Position numbers and translations under genes: made by a program
Notes under the pieces: model-generated
What the model was told of the DNA's origin: nothing
What the model saw: only the letters and a program-made list of their open reading frames with translations
Database searches by the model: none
NCBI RefSeq assembly: GCF_020026305.1
Contig: NZ_CP075691.1
Location: forward strand, 5,580,001 to 5,644,000
Length of the DNA: 64,000 nucleotides
Source of the DNA: Streptomyces sp. 135
GTDB lineage: Bacteria; Actinomycetota; Actinomycetes; Streptomycetales; Streptomycetaceae
Direction: 5' to 3'
In this document: in pieces, positions 41,809 to 50,709 of the stretch
Layout: each line of letters begins with the position of its first letter
Numbering within the stretch: position 1 is the first letter of the stretch

Positions 41809-43149
41809 TCAGTTCCCGAGCATCCCGGTCCAGAGTTCGGGGAAGTCCGGGAGGGTCTTCGCCGTCGTCGCGACGTTCTCGATCTGTACGCCGGCCACCG
41901 CGAGGCCGATGATCGCGCCCGCGGTCGCCATGCGGTGGTCGTCGTAGGTGTGGAAGACACCGCCGTGCAGCGGGCGCGGGCGGATGTGCAGGCCGTCGGC
42001 GGTCTCGGTGACGTCGCCGCCGAGTTCGTTGATCTCCTTGGTGAGCGCGGCAAGGCGGTCCGTCTCGTGCAGCCGCAGGTGCGCGACGCCGCGCAGCGTC
42101 GAGGGGGAGTCGGCGAGGGCCGCGACCGCCGCGATGCCGGGGGTCAGCTCGCCGACCTCGCTCAGGTCCACGTCGAGGCCGTGGATCGAGCCGGAGCCGG
42201 TGAAGACCAGGCCCTGCTCGGTCAGCTCGCAGGAGCCGCCCATCTGCGTGAAGATCTCGCGGAGCGCGTCGCCGGGCTGCGTGGTGTACGCGGGCCAGTC
42301 GGGGATGGTGACCGTGCCGCCGGTGACCAGGGCCGCGGCGAGGAACGGCTGGGCGTTGGAGAGGTCGGGCTCGACGGTCAGGTCACGGCCGAGCAGCGCG
42401 CCGGGGGTGACCCGCCAGACGTTGGGCTCACCGCCCGCCTCGGGGGTGTCCACCTGCGCCCCGGCCGAGCGCAGCATGTCGACCGTCATCCGGATGTGCG
42501 GCATGGAGGGCAGCGGGCCGCCCACGTGCCGGACCTCCACGCCCTGGTTGAAGCGCGGGCCCGACAGCAGCAAAGCGCTCACGAACTGGGAGGAGGACGA
42601 GGCGTCGATCTCGACCGGTCCGCCGTCCAGGGCCCCGGCGCCGTGCACGGTGAGCGGCAGCGCCCCCGGGCTGCCGAGCGTCGTGTCGTCGATGCGGGCG
42701 CCGAGCACGCGCAGGGCGTCGATCACACCGGTCAGGGGGCGCTCATACGAACGGGGATCGCCGTCGAAGCGGATCGGGCCGTCGGCGAGGGCGGCGACCG
42801 GGGGCAGGAAGCGCATGACCGTGCCGGCGTTGCCGACGTCGACTGTGGCCGGGCCGTGCAGACCCGAGGGGATCACGCGCCAGGCCTCGCCGGTGCCGCC
42901 AGCGACGGAGGAGCTGGACGACACCGTCTCCTCGATGCCGACGCCCATCGCGCGCAGGGCGCCCGCCATCAGCAGCGTGTCGCGGGAGCGCAGCGGGCGG
43001 CGCAGCCAGCCCGGCTCGGCGGCGAGGGAGGCGAGGACGAGCGCGCGGTTGGTGACCGACTTCGAACCGGGGACGTGGACCGTCGCGGTGACGGCTCCGC
43101 TTGCGTGCGGGGCGGGCCAGAGGGCGGTGTGCGCCGGGGTTTCGGTCAT
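41809..43149 (-). CDS. aroA: 3-phosphoshikimate 1-carboxyvinyltransferase (EPSP synthase)
   Basis: A 446-residue cytosolic enzyme that joins PEP to shikimate 3-phosphate in aromatic amino-acid synthesis. VHVPGSKSVTNRALVLASLA is the N-terminal signature with the substrate lysine, VGNAGTVMRFLPP is the glyphosate-sensing loop, and RLHETDRLAAL and TYDDHRMATAGAI are the C-terminal signatures. The NAGTxMR loop is the class I, sensitive-type pattern. The ATG has TAAAGT six nt upstream on its strand, a leaderless layout. rsgA follows in the same operon. Confidence 0.95.
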   Translation of the reverse strand: MTETPAHTALWPAPHASGAVTATVHVPGSKSVTNRALVLASLAAEPGWLRRPLRSRDTLLMAGALRAMGVGIEETVSSSSSVAGGTGEAWRVIPSGLHGPATVDVGNAGTVMRFLPPVAALADGPIRFDGDPRSYERPLTGVIDALRVLGARIDDTTLGSPGALPLTVHGAGALDGGPVEIDASSSSQFVSALLLSGPRFNQGVEVRHVGGPLPSMPHIRMTVDMLRSAGAQVDTPEAGGEPNVWRVTPGALLGRDLTVEPDLSNAQPFLAAALVTGGTVTIPDWPAYTTQPGDALREIFTQMGGSCELTEQGLVFTGSGSIHGLDVDLSEVGELTPGIAAVAALADSPSTLRGVAHLRLHETDRLAALTKEINELGGDVTETADGLHIRPRPLHGGVFHTYDDHRMATAGAIIGLAVAGVQIENVATTAKTLPDFPELWTGMLGN

Positions 43150-43181
43150 GCCCTCACTTTAGTGGCTGCCGCGGACCCCGC

Positions 43182-43904
43182 TCAGACGGCGAGGAGCCAG
43201 CGTGCCCCGCCCATCAGGGAGCAGAGCGACACGGCGTGGAAGAGGAAGAGCCACAGCCCGGCGGGGACGTGGGTGAGCCGCGAGAGCTGGTCGGCGTCCG
43301 AGTCGCCCGCGCCCCCGTGCCGGCGCTTGGCCTGGAGCTCGAAGGCGGGGCGAACACCGCCCAGGAGCAGGAACCACACCACCGCGTACGCGAAAGCCGC
43401 CTGCACGTCGGTCTCCGCCAGCCAGGACACCAGGAGGAAGGTGCCCCCGGTCAGCAGGACCGTCAGGGCGCCGTACGCGTTGCGGATCATGACCAGCATC
43501 GCGACGAGCAGCGCGGTGGCGATCCACAGCAGGGCCGTGATGCGCCCCGAGGAGAGCAGGGCCGCGCCGCCGAGGCCGAGCAGCGGGGGCGCGGTGTAGC
43601 CGGCCGCCGCGGTCAGGATCATGCCGGGCCCGGTGGGCCTGCCGCGTGAGACGGTCAGGCCCGAGGTGTCGGAGTGCAGGCGTATGCCGTCGAGGCGGCG
43701 CCCGGTGAGCAGCGCGACCAGGCCGTGGCCGCCCTCGTGGGCGATGGTGATGGCGTTGCGGGCCAGGCGCCACACGCCGTGCGGGACGACGACGGCGAGC
43801 GCGACGACGCCGGCCGCGATCACCAGCCACTGCTCGGGCGCGGGCTGCGTGCCGAAGACGCGGTCCCAGAGATCGGCCGGACTGGCGGTGGCGGTGCTTT
43901 CCAT
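43182..43904 (-). CDS. M50-family membrane metallopeptidase
   Basis: A 240-residue integral membrane protein with about six helices. AITIAHEGGHGLVALL is the zinc-binding HExxH (HEGGH) within a helix, and RLDGIRLHSDTSGLT follows, typical of the M50B-like family found across actinobacteria. It may cleave membrane proteins within the bilayer, but no substrate is known and no PDZ domain is present. The start is 48 bp from the divergent SRAP gene; AGAGGAG lies 12 nt upstream. Confidence 0.85.
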   Translation of the reverse strand: MESTATASPADLWDRVFGTQPAPEQWLVIAAGVVALAVVVPHGVWRLARNAITIAHEGGHGLVALLTGRRLDGIRLHSDTSGLTVSRGRPTGPGMILTAAAGYTAPPLLGLGGAALLSSGRITALLWIATALLVAMLVMIRNAYGALTVLLTGGTFLLVSWLAETDVQAAFAYAVVWFLLLGGVRPAFELQAKRRHGGAGDSDADQLSRLTHVPAGLWLFLFHAVSLCSLMGGARWLLAV

Positions 43905-43953
43905 TGTCGGGACTGGCTCCTCTGGGGGACGGGGTCGTGGCAGTCTGGCACGT

Positions 43954-44769
43954 ATGTGCGGACGGTATGCATCCAGTCGTGGACCCGGGGACCTCGCGGA
44001 GGTCTTCGGGATCGAGAAGTGGGAGCCGGAAGAGGCCCTCGCCCCGGATTTCAACGTGGCGCCCACCAAAGAGGTCCACGCGATCCTCGACCGTCCCCTG
44101 AAAGACGCCGAGGACCCGGTTCCGGTTCGCCAGCTGCGCACCCTCAAGTGGGGCCTCGTGCCGTCCTGGTCCAAGACGCCCGAGGGCGGCGCCCGGATGA
44201 TCAACGCCCGTGCCGAGACCGTGCACGAGAAGCCCTCCTACCGCCGCGCCTTCGCCTCGCGCCGCTGTGTCCTGCCCGCCGACGGCTATTACGAGTGGGT
44301 GACCGCGCCCGAGGAACGGCAGCTGGAGGTCGAGGGCAAGAAGAAGCGGCCCCGCAAGCAGCCGTACTTCGTGACGCCGGCCGACGGCTCCGTCTTCGCC
44401 ATGGCGGGCCTCTACGAGTTCTGGCGGGACAAGACCCTGCCCGACGAGCACCCCCTCGCCTGGTGGGTGACCTGCACGGTGATCACCACCGAGGCCGAGA
44501 CCGCCCCGCTCGCCGTCGCACCCGCCGAGGGACCGCGCGCGCTCGCCGACATCCACCCCCGGATGCCGCTGATGCTCACCCCCGACCGCTGGGACGCCTG
44601 GCTCGACCCGTCCCGCACGGACGTCGAGGACCTGCGCGCACTCCTGGAGCCGCCCCCGGCCGGGCTGATGCGGGCGTACCCCGTGTCGACGGCCGTCAGC
44701 AACGTACGCAACAACGGCCCGGAGCTGCTCAAGGAGCTGGACGGCCCCGAAGAGGGCACACTCTTCTGA
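43954..44769 (+). CDS. SRAP-domain protein (YedK/HMCES family)
   Basis: A 271-residue protein that forms a covalent link to abasic sites in single-stranded DNA, protecting them during replication. After removal of Met1, Cys2 of MCGRYA becomes the N-terminal nucleophile. FNVAPTK, INARAETVHEKPSYR, CVLPADGYYEW (catalytic Glu) and DIHPRMPLML (catalytic His) are all present. The ATG is leaderless: CAGTCT lies seven nt upstream with no Shine-Dalgarno. The alpha/beta hydrolase gene starts one base after its stop. Confidence 0.93.
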   Translation: MCGRYASSRGPGDLAEVFGIEKWEPEEALAPDFNVAPTKEVHAILDRPLKDAEDPVPVRQLRTLKWGLVPSWSKTPEGGARMINARAETVHEKPSYRRAFASRRCVLPADGYYEWVTAPEERQLEVEGKKKRPRKQPYFVTPADGSVFAMAGLYEFWRDKTLPDEHPLAWWVTCTVITTEAETAPLAVAPAEGPRALADIHPRMPLMLTPDRWDAWLDPSRTDVEDLRALLEPPPAGLMRAYPVSTAVSNVRNNGPELLKELDGPEEGTLF

Positions 44770-44770
44770 C

Positions 44771-45445
44771 GTGACGTATGAAACGGGCGTGACGCACGAG
44801 ACACACACGCCGCAGACCGAGACAGTGGAGACCGACGCCGGTACGGCGCGCATCACCTGGCACCCCGCGAAGAGGAAGGCGCGCCACCTGCTGGCCGTCA
44901 GCCATGGCGCGGGCGGCGGCATCGAGGCCCCTGACCTCCAGGCCCTCGCCGCCACGCTGCCCGCGCACGGCGTGAGCGTCGCCCTCGTCGAGCAACCCTG
45001 GCGGGTCGCGGGCAAGAAGCTGGCGCCCGCGCCGAAGACACTGGACGTCGGCTGGCGGGGCATCTGGCCCGCGCTGGAGAAGAAGGGGCTCCCGGTGATC
45101 TCCGGAGGCCGCAGCGCGGGCGCGCGCGTGGCCTGCCGCACGGCGACCGAGCTGGGCGCGGCAGCCGTCCTCGCACTCTCCTTCCCCCTGCACCCGCCGG
45201 GCAGGCCCGAGAAGTCCCGCGCCGACGAGCTGCTCGGCGCCGGGGTGCCGACCCTCGTCGTACAGGGCGGCAACGACCCCTTCGGAAGGCCCGCCGAGTT
45301 CCCCGAGGGGACGTACGAACTGGTCGAAGTGCCCTTCGGCGATCACGGTTTCAAGGTGCCGAAGAAGGCGGAACTGTCCCAGGACGAGGCCATGACGGTC
45401 ATCACGGACGGCGTCACACGGTGGGCGGGAATGTTGGGCGCGTGA
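44771..45445 (+). CDS. Alpha/beta-hydrolase (KANL3/TEX30-like)
   Basis: A 224-residue predicted hydrolase. LLAVSHGAGGGIEAPDL resembles the oxyanion loop, VISGGRSAGARVACR carries the nucleophile elbow GRSAG, VVQGGNDPFG holds the acid and FGDHGF the His, so a complete Ser-Asp-His triad is present. The substrate is unknown. It begins one base after the SRAP stop and is probably translated from the same mRNA. The sigR p2 promoter overlaps its 3' end. Confidence 0.82.
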   Translation: MTYETGVTHETHTPQTETVETDAGTARITWHPAKRKARHLLAVSHGAGGGIEAPDLQALAATLPAHGVSVALVEQPWRVAGKKLAPAPKTLDVGWRGIWPALEKKGLPVISGGRSAGARVACRTATELGAAAVLALSFPLHPPGRPEKSRADELLGAGVPTLVVQGGNDPFGRPAEFPEGTYELVEVPFGDHGFKVPKKAELSQDEAMTVITDGVTRWAGMLGA

Positions 45446-45453
45446 CCCCTGTT
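45427..45453 (+). promoter_or_regulatory. Sigma-R-dependent promoter of sigR (p2 type)
   Basis: GGGAAT (45427-45432), exactly 18 nt, GTT (45451-45453). This is the sigma-R consensus and overlaps the stop of the preceding hydrolase gene. It would drive a transcript that includes the upstream ATG at 45513, giving the longer sigma-R' form. Confidence 0.9.
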
Positions 45454-45512
45454 GTCGCGAACAGACGGTGCACACCGTCGCAGACGTGTTCGTACGAGAG
45501 GGAGTCCGCCGC

Positions 45513-45677
45513 ATGGGTTCGACCATCTGCCCGAACCGCTCCAGCGCCTCTGACCTGGAGTGGACGGTCTTGAGCGCACCCAAAACCGCGACTATTCGGG
45601 CGGCGCGCGGAGTGGATCGTCGTCTATCCTCCGATTCGAGTGGGGCTGCATTCGGCCTCGCCACGTCGTTGGAGGAG
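45513..45677 (+). other. N-terminal extension of the unstable sigma-R' isoform
   Basis: ATG 45513 lies in frame with and exactly 55 codons upstream of the sigR GTG at 45678, with GAGAGGGAG before it. In S. coelicolor the inducible p2 transcript makes a sigma-R' with a 55-residue extension that is quickly degraded by Clp proteases. The length here agrees exactly. Confidence 0.8.
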
Positions 45678-46352
45678 GTGGGTCCGGTCACTGGGACCGA
45701 CGCAGGGACCGAGCACGGCCAGGCGGAGCGCCCGGAAGAGGGTTCTGAGACGGCCGCGGAGCGCACGGCCCGCTTCGAGCGGGACGCGCTGACGTTCCTC
45801 GACCAGATGTACTCGGCGGCGCTGCGCATGACGCGCAACCCGGCGGACGCGGAGGACCTGGTCCAGGAGACCTACGCGAAGGCGTACGCGTCGTTCCACC
45901 AGTTCCGCGAGGGCACCAACCTCAAGGCGTGGCTGTACCGGATCCTCACGAACACGTTCATCAACTCCTACCGCAAGAAGCAGCGCGAGCCCCAGCGCAG
46001 TGCCGCCGAGGAGATCGAGGACTGGCAGCTCGCGCGCGCCGAGTCGCACATGTCCACCGGTCTGCGCTCCGCCGAGTCGCAGGCGCTGGACCACCTGCCC
46101 GACTCGGACGTGAAGCAGGCGCTCCAGGCGATCCCCGAGGAATTCCGCATCGCCGTCTATCTGGCCGATGTCGAGGGCTTTGCCTACAAGGAGATCGCGG
46201 ACATTATGGGGACACCCATCGGTACGGTGATGTCCCGGCTGCACCGGGGCCGCCGCCAACTGCGCGGCATGCTGGAGGACTACGCCCGTGAGCGCGGGCT
46301 CGTCCCGGCGGGTGCCGGGGAGTCGAACGGAACGAAAGGCTCGGGCTCATGA
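45678..46352 (+). CDS. sigR: ECF sigma factor SigR (thiol-oxidative stress)
   Basis: A 224-residue group IV sigma factor. Region 2 contains FLDQMYSAALRMTRNPADAEDLVQETYAKAY with the minus-10 binding helix, and region 4 has IPEEFRIAVYLADVEGFAYKEIADIMGTPIGTVMSRLHRGR. It directs RNA polymerase to GGGAAT-N18-GTT promoters of thioredoxin, mycothiol and protease genes. GTG 45678 begins GPVTGTDAG, as in S. coelicolor SigR, and GGAGGAG precedes it closely. A possible minus-10 TATCCT (45625-45630) would serve the constitutive p1 promoter. The anti-sigma gene rsrA overlaps its stop. Confidence 0.96.
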   Translation: MGPVTGTDAGTEHGQAERPEEGSETAAERTARFERDALTFLDQMYSAALRMTRNPADAEDLVQETYAKAYASFHQFREGTNLKAWLYRILTNTFINSYRKKQREPQRSAAEEIEDWQLARAESHMSTGLRSAESQALDHLPDSDVKQALQAIPEEFRIAVYLADVEGFAYKEIADIMGTPIGTVMSRLHRGRRQLRGMLEDYARERGLVPAGAGESNGTKGSGS

Positions 46353-46669
46353 GCTGCGGAGAGCCGCACGAGACTGACTGCAGTGAAGTCCTGGACCACC
46401 TCTATGAGTTCCTGGACCACGAGATGCCGGACAGCGACTGCACCAAGTTCGAGACGCACTTCGAGGAGTGCTCGCCGTGCCTGGAGAAGTACGGCCTGGA
46501 ACAGGCCGTGAAGAAGCTGGTGAAGCGCTGCTGCGGTCAGGACGACGTGCCCACCGACCTGCGGGCCAAGGTCATGGGACGCATCGACCTCATCCGCTCC
46601 GGGCAGTCGGTGCCCGACCAGGACGTCACGCAGGACGCCGCGCCGGGTGTGACGCCCTCGGAGGCGTGA
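46349..46669 (+). CDS. rsrA: Redox-sensing zinc anti-sigma factor RsrA
   Basis: A 106-residue ZAS-family anti-sigma factor. Cys11, His37, Cys41 and Cys44 occupy the positions described for S. coelicolor RsrA (HFEECSPC gives Hx3Cx2C). In reduced form it binds zinc and holds sigma-R; disulfide formation expels the zinc and frees the sigma factor. A CC pair lies at residues 61-62. The ATG overlaps the sigR TGA by four bases, so the two proteins are made in balance. A T-tailed hairpin ends the operon. Confidence 0.96.
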   Translation: MSCGEPHETDCSEVLDHLYEFLDHEMPDSDCTKFETHFEECSPCLEKYGLEQAVKKLVKRCCGQDDVPTDLRAKVMGRIDLIRSGQSVPDQDVTQDAAPGVTPSEA

Positions 46670-46701
46670 ACCCCCTGGTGGTGCCCGGCAGTTGAGAGCG
46701 G

Positions 46702-46739
46702 GAGCAGGTCGCGCATGATGGCGGCCTGCTCTTCTTTCT
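46702..46739 (+). terminator. Terminator of the sigR-rsrA operon
   Basis: GAGCAGG (46702-46708) pairs with CCTGCTC (46725-46731), followed by TTCTTTCT. Confidence 0.75.
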
Positions 46740-46862
46740 GGCCCCGTTCCTCCCTCCTGTCACTCGAATGTGCTAATTCGCCGCCGTCGGGTACTGACCG
46801 CCGAGCCGCCGCCCTAGTCTCCGGACCTGGGTCTTGCGAGCTGGAACGGGGAGGAGAACTCC

Positions 46863-49500
46863 ATGCGGTCGGTGCCGGCGCGGGCCCGCCTTTACATCCT
46901 CTGCGTCGCTCTGGGCGGCGCCGCCTGTGCCGCGCCCGCGCTGAGCTCACGCACCCCCTGGCCGGCCGTCGCGCTCCTCGCGGTGCTCTGCGCCGGGTGC
47001 GAGCGGGCCGCCCTGCCCCACGGCCGCACGCGCGGCCTCGGCACCTTCTTCCCGTGCTGCTCGCCGGGGTCTTCCTGCTGCCGCCCGCGGCCGCCGCCCT
47101 CGTCGCCGTGCCGGGCGCGCTGCTCGCCCGCGTCGACCGGCGCCCCGCCGGGTACGCCGCCTCTGGCGCGCCGCCCAGCTCGCCGTGGCCTCCTGGACGG
47201 CGGCGCGGGTGTACGGGGCGCTCGGCGGGCCCGCCGCCGGTGCCGGCCCCGACTTCCCTTACGTCCTCGGGCCCGCGGGAGCCGCCGTGGTGGCCTTCTG
47301 CGCCGTGCTCACCGTGCTGGACGGAGGGGTCCTCGCGATGGCCGAGCGGGTTCCCCTGCGGAGCGCGTGGCGGGGGCTCTTCGCGCGCTCGCTCGCACCC
47401 GTGGCGGTGCACGGCCTGGCCGGGCTGATGATGGCGATCCTGTGGACCAGCCCCTACGGACCCCCGGCCGCGCTGCTCGTGCTGCTGCCGATGGGCGTCT
47501 CCTGCTGGGTCTTCGCGCAGTACCACCGCGAGCGCGCCGCCCACCAGGCCACCATCCGGGCGCTCGTCCAGGCCGTCGACCTCAAGGACAAGTACACCCG
47601 CGGCCACAGCGAGCGGGTCGGGCGCGCCTCGGTGATGATCGCGCGCGAGCTGGGCATGGACGACGAGCGCGTCGAGGTCCTGCGGTTCGCGGGCATCCTG
47701 CACGACGTCGGCAAACTCGGCGTCCCCACCCGCCTGCTGCGGAAGGACGGCCCCCTGACCCAGGAGGAGCGGCGCGTCATCGAGCTCCACCCCGAGTACG
47801 GACACGAGATGGTGCGCGGCATCGGGTTCCTCGGCGAGGCACGGGCGGCGATCCTCCACCACCACGAGCGGATCGACGGCAGTGGTTACCCCTACGGGCT
47901 CGCCGGACGGCAGATCCCCGAGTGCGCCCGGGTGGTGGCCGTCGCCGACGCCTTCGACGCGATGACGTCCACGCGGTCCTACCGGCGGGCCCGGCCGGTG
48001 CCCGCCGCCCTGGAGGAGCTGGCCCGGTGCGCGGGGGCGCAGTTCGACCCCGCCATGGTCGCCGCGCTGACACGCGCCCTGGACCGGGACGGATGGCACC
48101 CCGAGGTCACCTCGGACGTCCCGCGCCGAGGCCCGGAGCACGGCGCCGACCAGGGCGGAAACGTACCGCCTGCGCGCGCGGCCGCACCTGCGGCGCGCGG
48201 GCTACCGCCCGGTGACCGCCCCGGCGGCGCGCACCCGCCCAGCCGTGCGGAACGCCTGCCCACCACGGCGGCCCACGGCCTGGCCGGCCTGCTCGCCCTC
48301 GCCTCTCTGGGCTGGACCCTGTGGCACGGCGTCGCGGAAGGGCGGGTCGCCCTCGCCTTCGGGGTGCTCATCGGACTCGGGGAACTGGCCCGGTGGGGCA
48401 GCGGCGGCGACCGGGAGCCCGCGCCGCTCGGGGCCGCCGGAGCCCTGGCCTACGCGCTGCTCGGGCAGAACGCGGGCCAGGCCACGCACCACGGGGTGCT
48501 CCAGGTGATCGCCGTGGTCGTCGCGGCCGCCCTCGTGGGAGCCGTGCCACACGTGGCGCTCGGCCGGGGGCCCACCCTCGACCACATGGCGCGGCGCGTG
48601 CTGACCGTCGCGTTCGCCGCCGCCTGCTTCCAGCCCCTCTACAACGCGGGCAGGCTGGAGGAGTGGGTCGGCCACGGCCCCTGGTTCGCGCTCGTCATCG
48701 TCGCCGTGCTCGTCCTCACCGCGCTCTGCGACGCCGTCCTCGCCGCCGCGATGGCGCACGCCCGCACCCGCTGGCCGTTCGGGCCGCTGCTCCGCGACGA
48801 ACTGCGGGCCATGCTCGGCATCGGTTCGGCCGTCTGCGCCACGGGGGCCGTGATGGCGCTCGCCGTGGCCGTGGCGGGGCTCTGGGCGCTGCCCGTCTTC
48901 AGCCTTCCGCTGCTGCTCACCCAGCTCTCCTTCCGGCGCTACGCGGCGGTGCGGGCCACCTACCGCCAGACCATCGCGTCGCTGGCCAGGGCCACGGAGA
49001 TCGCCGGCTACACCCCGCAGGGCCACGCCCACCGCGTCGCCGGGCTCAGCCGGGCCGTCGGGCGCGACCTCGGGCTGACGGGGCCGGACCTGACCGTCCT
49101 GGAGTACGCGGCGCTGATGCACGACATCGGCCAGCTCTCCCTCGTCGATCCCGTGCCCGAGGGCGCCACGGCCGCCCTGCCCGAGGCGCAGCAGCGCCGG
49201 ATAGCCCTGCTCGGCGGTGCCGTCGTACGGCAGACGGGAGTGGACTCCGCGGTCGCCGTGGTCGTGGAGTGTCAGGCCGACCCCTACCGCGATCAGCCGC
49301 TCACCGCGCGAATTGTGCGCACCGCGAACGCGTACGACGAGATGGCGCGGGGAGAAGGACCCTCGGGGGCGCTCGGCGGCCCGCTCAACGCCTTGGAGAG
49401 GCTGCGGCTGGCCACCGGCCACGACTATCAGCCGGAGGTCGTGGAGTCCCTGGCGAGGGTGGTGTCGAGGGGCGGCCTTAGCTCACCCCCGGCTGGGTAA
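46863..49500 (+). CDS. Membrane protein with HD-GYP and second HD domain, frameshifted twice as sequenced
   Basis: The reconstructed protein of about 880 residues has an N-terminal transmembrane block, a canonical HD-GYP domain (HSERVGRASVMIA, FAGILHDVGKLGVP, AILHHHERIDGSGYPYGL), a second transmembrane block and a C-terminal HD domain (YAALMHDIGQLSLV) that lacks the GYP segment. The first domain has every residue expected of a cyclic-di-GMP phosphodiesterase; the second is probably degenerate. The frame slips near 47050 and near 47155, each by one missing base, within the first membrane block. ATG 46863 has GGGGAGGAG six nt upstream, and TAGTCT lies further up as a possible minus-10. Confidence 0.85.
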
Positions 49501-49648
49501 CCCATGGGTAATGAGCGGCCGTCCGACCGTACGTGGTTGGATGCGAAGAAGAGGAAGAAGAGGGTGCGCGGGGGCGTTCGACCCGACGCCGCGCCCTCGC
49601 GGACGGGACTTCCGACAAATCGTGACAGGCGGGAATCAGGCGGGAATC

Positions 49649-50629
49649 GTGAGGATCTTCGGCAAGGGACGGCACCGGCCCTCCGCCTCATGGCGGCAGG
49701 CGACCGACCGCGCCTTCACGCTGATCGGCGACGGTCGGTACGAGGACGCGGGAGCGCTGCTCACACGCGCGGCGGACCTCGAACCGTGGCTGTCCGAGTC
49801 CTGGTTCAACCTCGCGCTGCTGCACAAGTTCCGGCACGACTGGGAGCAGGCGCGGGCCGCGGGGCTGCGCGCCGTCGCACTCCTGGACCGCTCCGCGGGT
49901 GCCCCGGACTGGTGGAACGTCGGCATCGCGGCGACCGCGCTCCAGGACTGGCCGCTGGCCCGCCGCGCCTGGCAGGCGTACGGCCTGCGGGTGCCCGGCG
50001 GGGTGGCCGCGTCCGGCGAGCCCTCGGGCATGGAGCTCGGCAGCGCGGCCGTGCGGCTCTCCCCGGAGGGCGAGGCCGAGGTGGTGTGGGGCCGCAGGCT
50101 GGACCCCGCGCGCATCGAGGTGCTGTCCATCCCGCTGCCCTCCTCCGGGCGGCGCTGGGGCGAGGTCGTGCTGCACGACGGCGTCCCGCACGGCGAGCGG
50201 ACGACGGCGGCAGGACACTCGTACCCCGTCTTCGACGAGATCGAGCTCTGGGCGCCCTCACCCGTGCCGACCTGGGTGGTCCTCCTGGAGGCGGCCACCG
50301 AGGACGACCGGGACGCCCTGGAGCAGCTCGCGGCCGACGCGGGCTTCGCCGCCGAGGACTGGTCGTCCTCCGTACGGCTGCTGTGCCGCATGTGCTCGGA
50401 GTCCCGGATGCCGAGCGACGAGGGCGACGGCGAGCACCTGGACCCGCACGACCACAGCGAGCCGGGCCACCCGGGGCCGCTCGGCCACCGCAGCCCCGGC
50501 GCGGTCTGGGTACCGGAGCGGGAGTGCGGCATCGCGGCGCCCGCCGCCCTGGTGCGCGGCCTCCTGGACAGCTGGGTGGCGGACAGCCCCGACTCGCGCG
50601 ACTGGCGGGATCTCGAAGAGGTCTGCTGA
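49649..50629 (+). CDS. TPR-like protein, function unknown
   Basis: A 326-residue soluble protein. Residues about 1-110 form TPR-like helices (RAFTLIGDGRYEDAGALLTRAADLEPWLSES split over two repeats, then WWNVGIAATALQDW). The remainder is a separate alpha/beta domain with RLSPEGEAEVVWGRRLDPARIEVL and a cysteine pair in LLCRMCSES. I do not recognise the second domain. GTG 49649 is the likely start because the conserved beginning RIFGKGRHRPS follows it. A weak GGCGGGAAT lies upstream, and GTG 49622 is an alternative. Confidence 0.75.
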   Translation: MRIFGKGRHRPSASWRQATDRAFTLIGDGRYEDAGALLTRAADLEPWLSESWFNLALLHKFRHDWEQARAAGLRAVALLDRSAGAPDWWNVGIAATALQDWPLARRAWQAYGLRVPGGVAASGEPSGMELGSAAVRLSPEGEAEVVWGRRLDPARIEVLSIPLPSSGRRWGEVVLHDGVPHGERTTAAGHSYPVFDEIELWAPSPVPTWVVLLEAATEDDRDALEQLAADAGFAAEDWSSSVRLLCRMCSESRMPSDEGDGEHLDPHDHSEPGHPGPLGHRSPGAVWVPERECGIAAPAALVRGLLDSWVADSPDSRDWRDLEEVC

Positions 50630-50709
50630 CCCGAAGAGGCGGGCCGGGACTTCGCCGTAGGCTGTACCGGCACAACTCTTGAGGGTTTCACGGAAGGCTT
50701 ACGGCGGAC

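Noticed and set aside
45468..45512. GTG 45468 as the sigR start
   Set aside because: It would lie at or before the predicted transcript start, and the ATG at 45513 gives the expected 55-codon extension.
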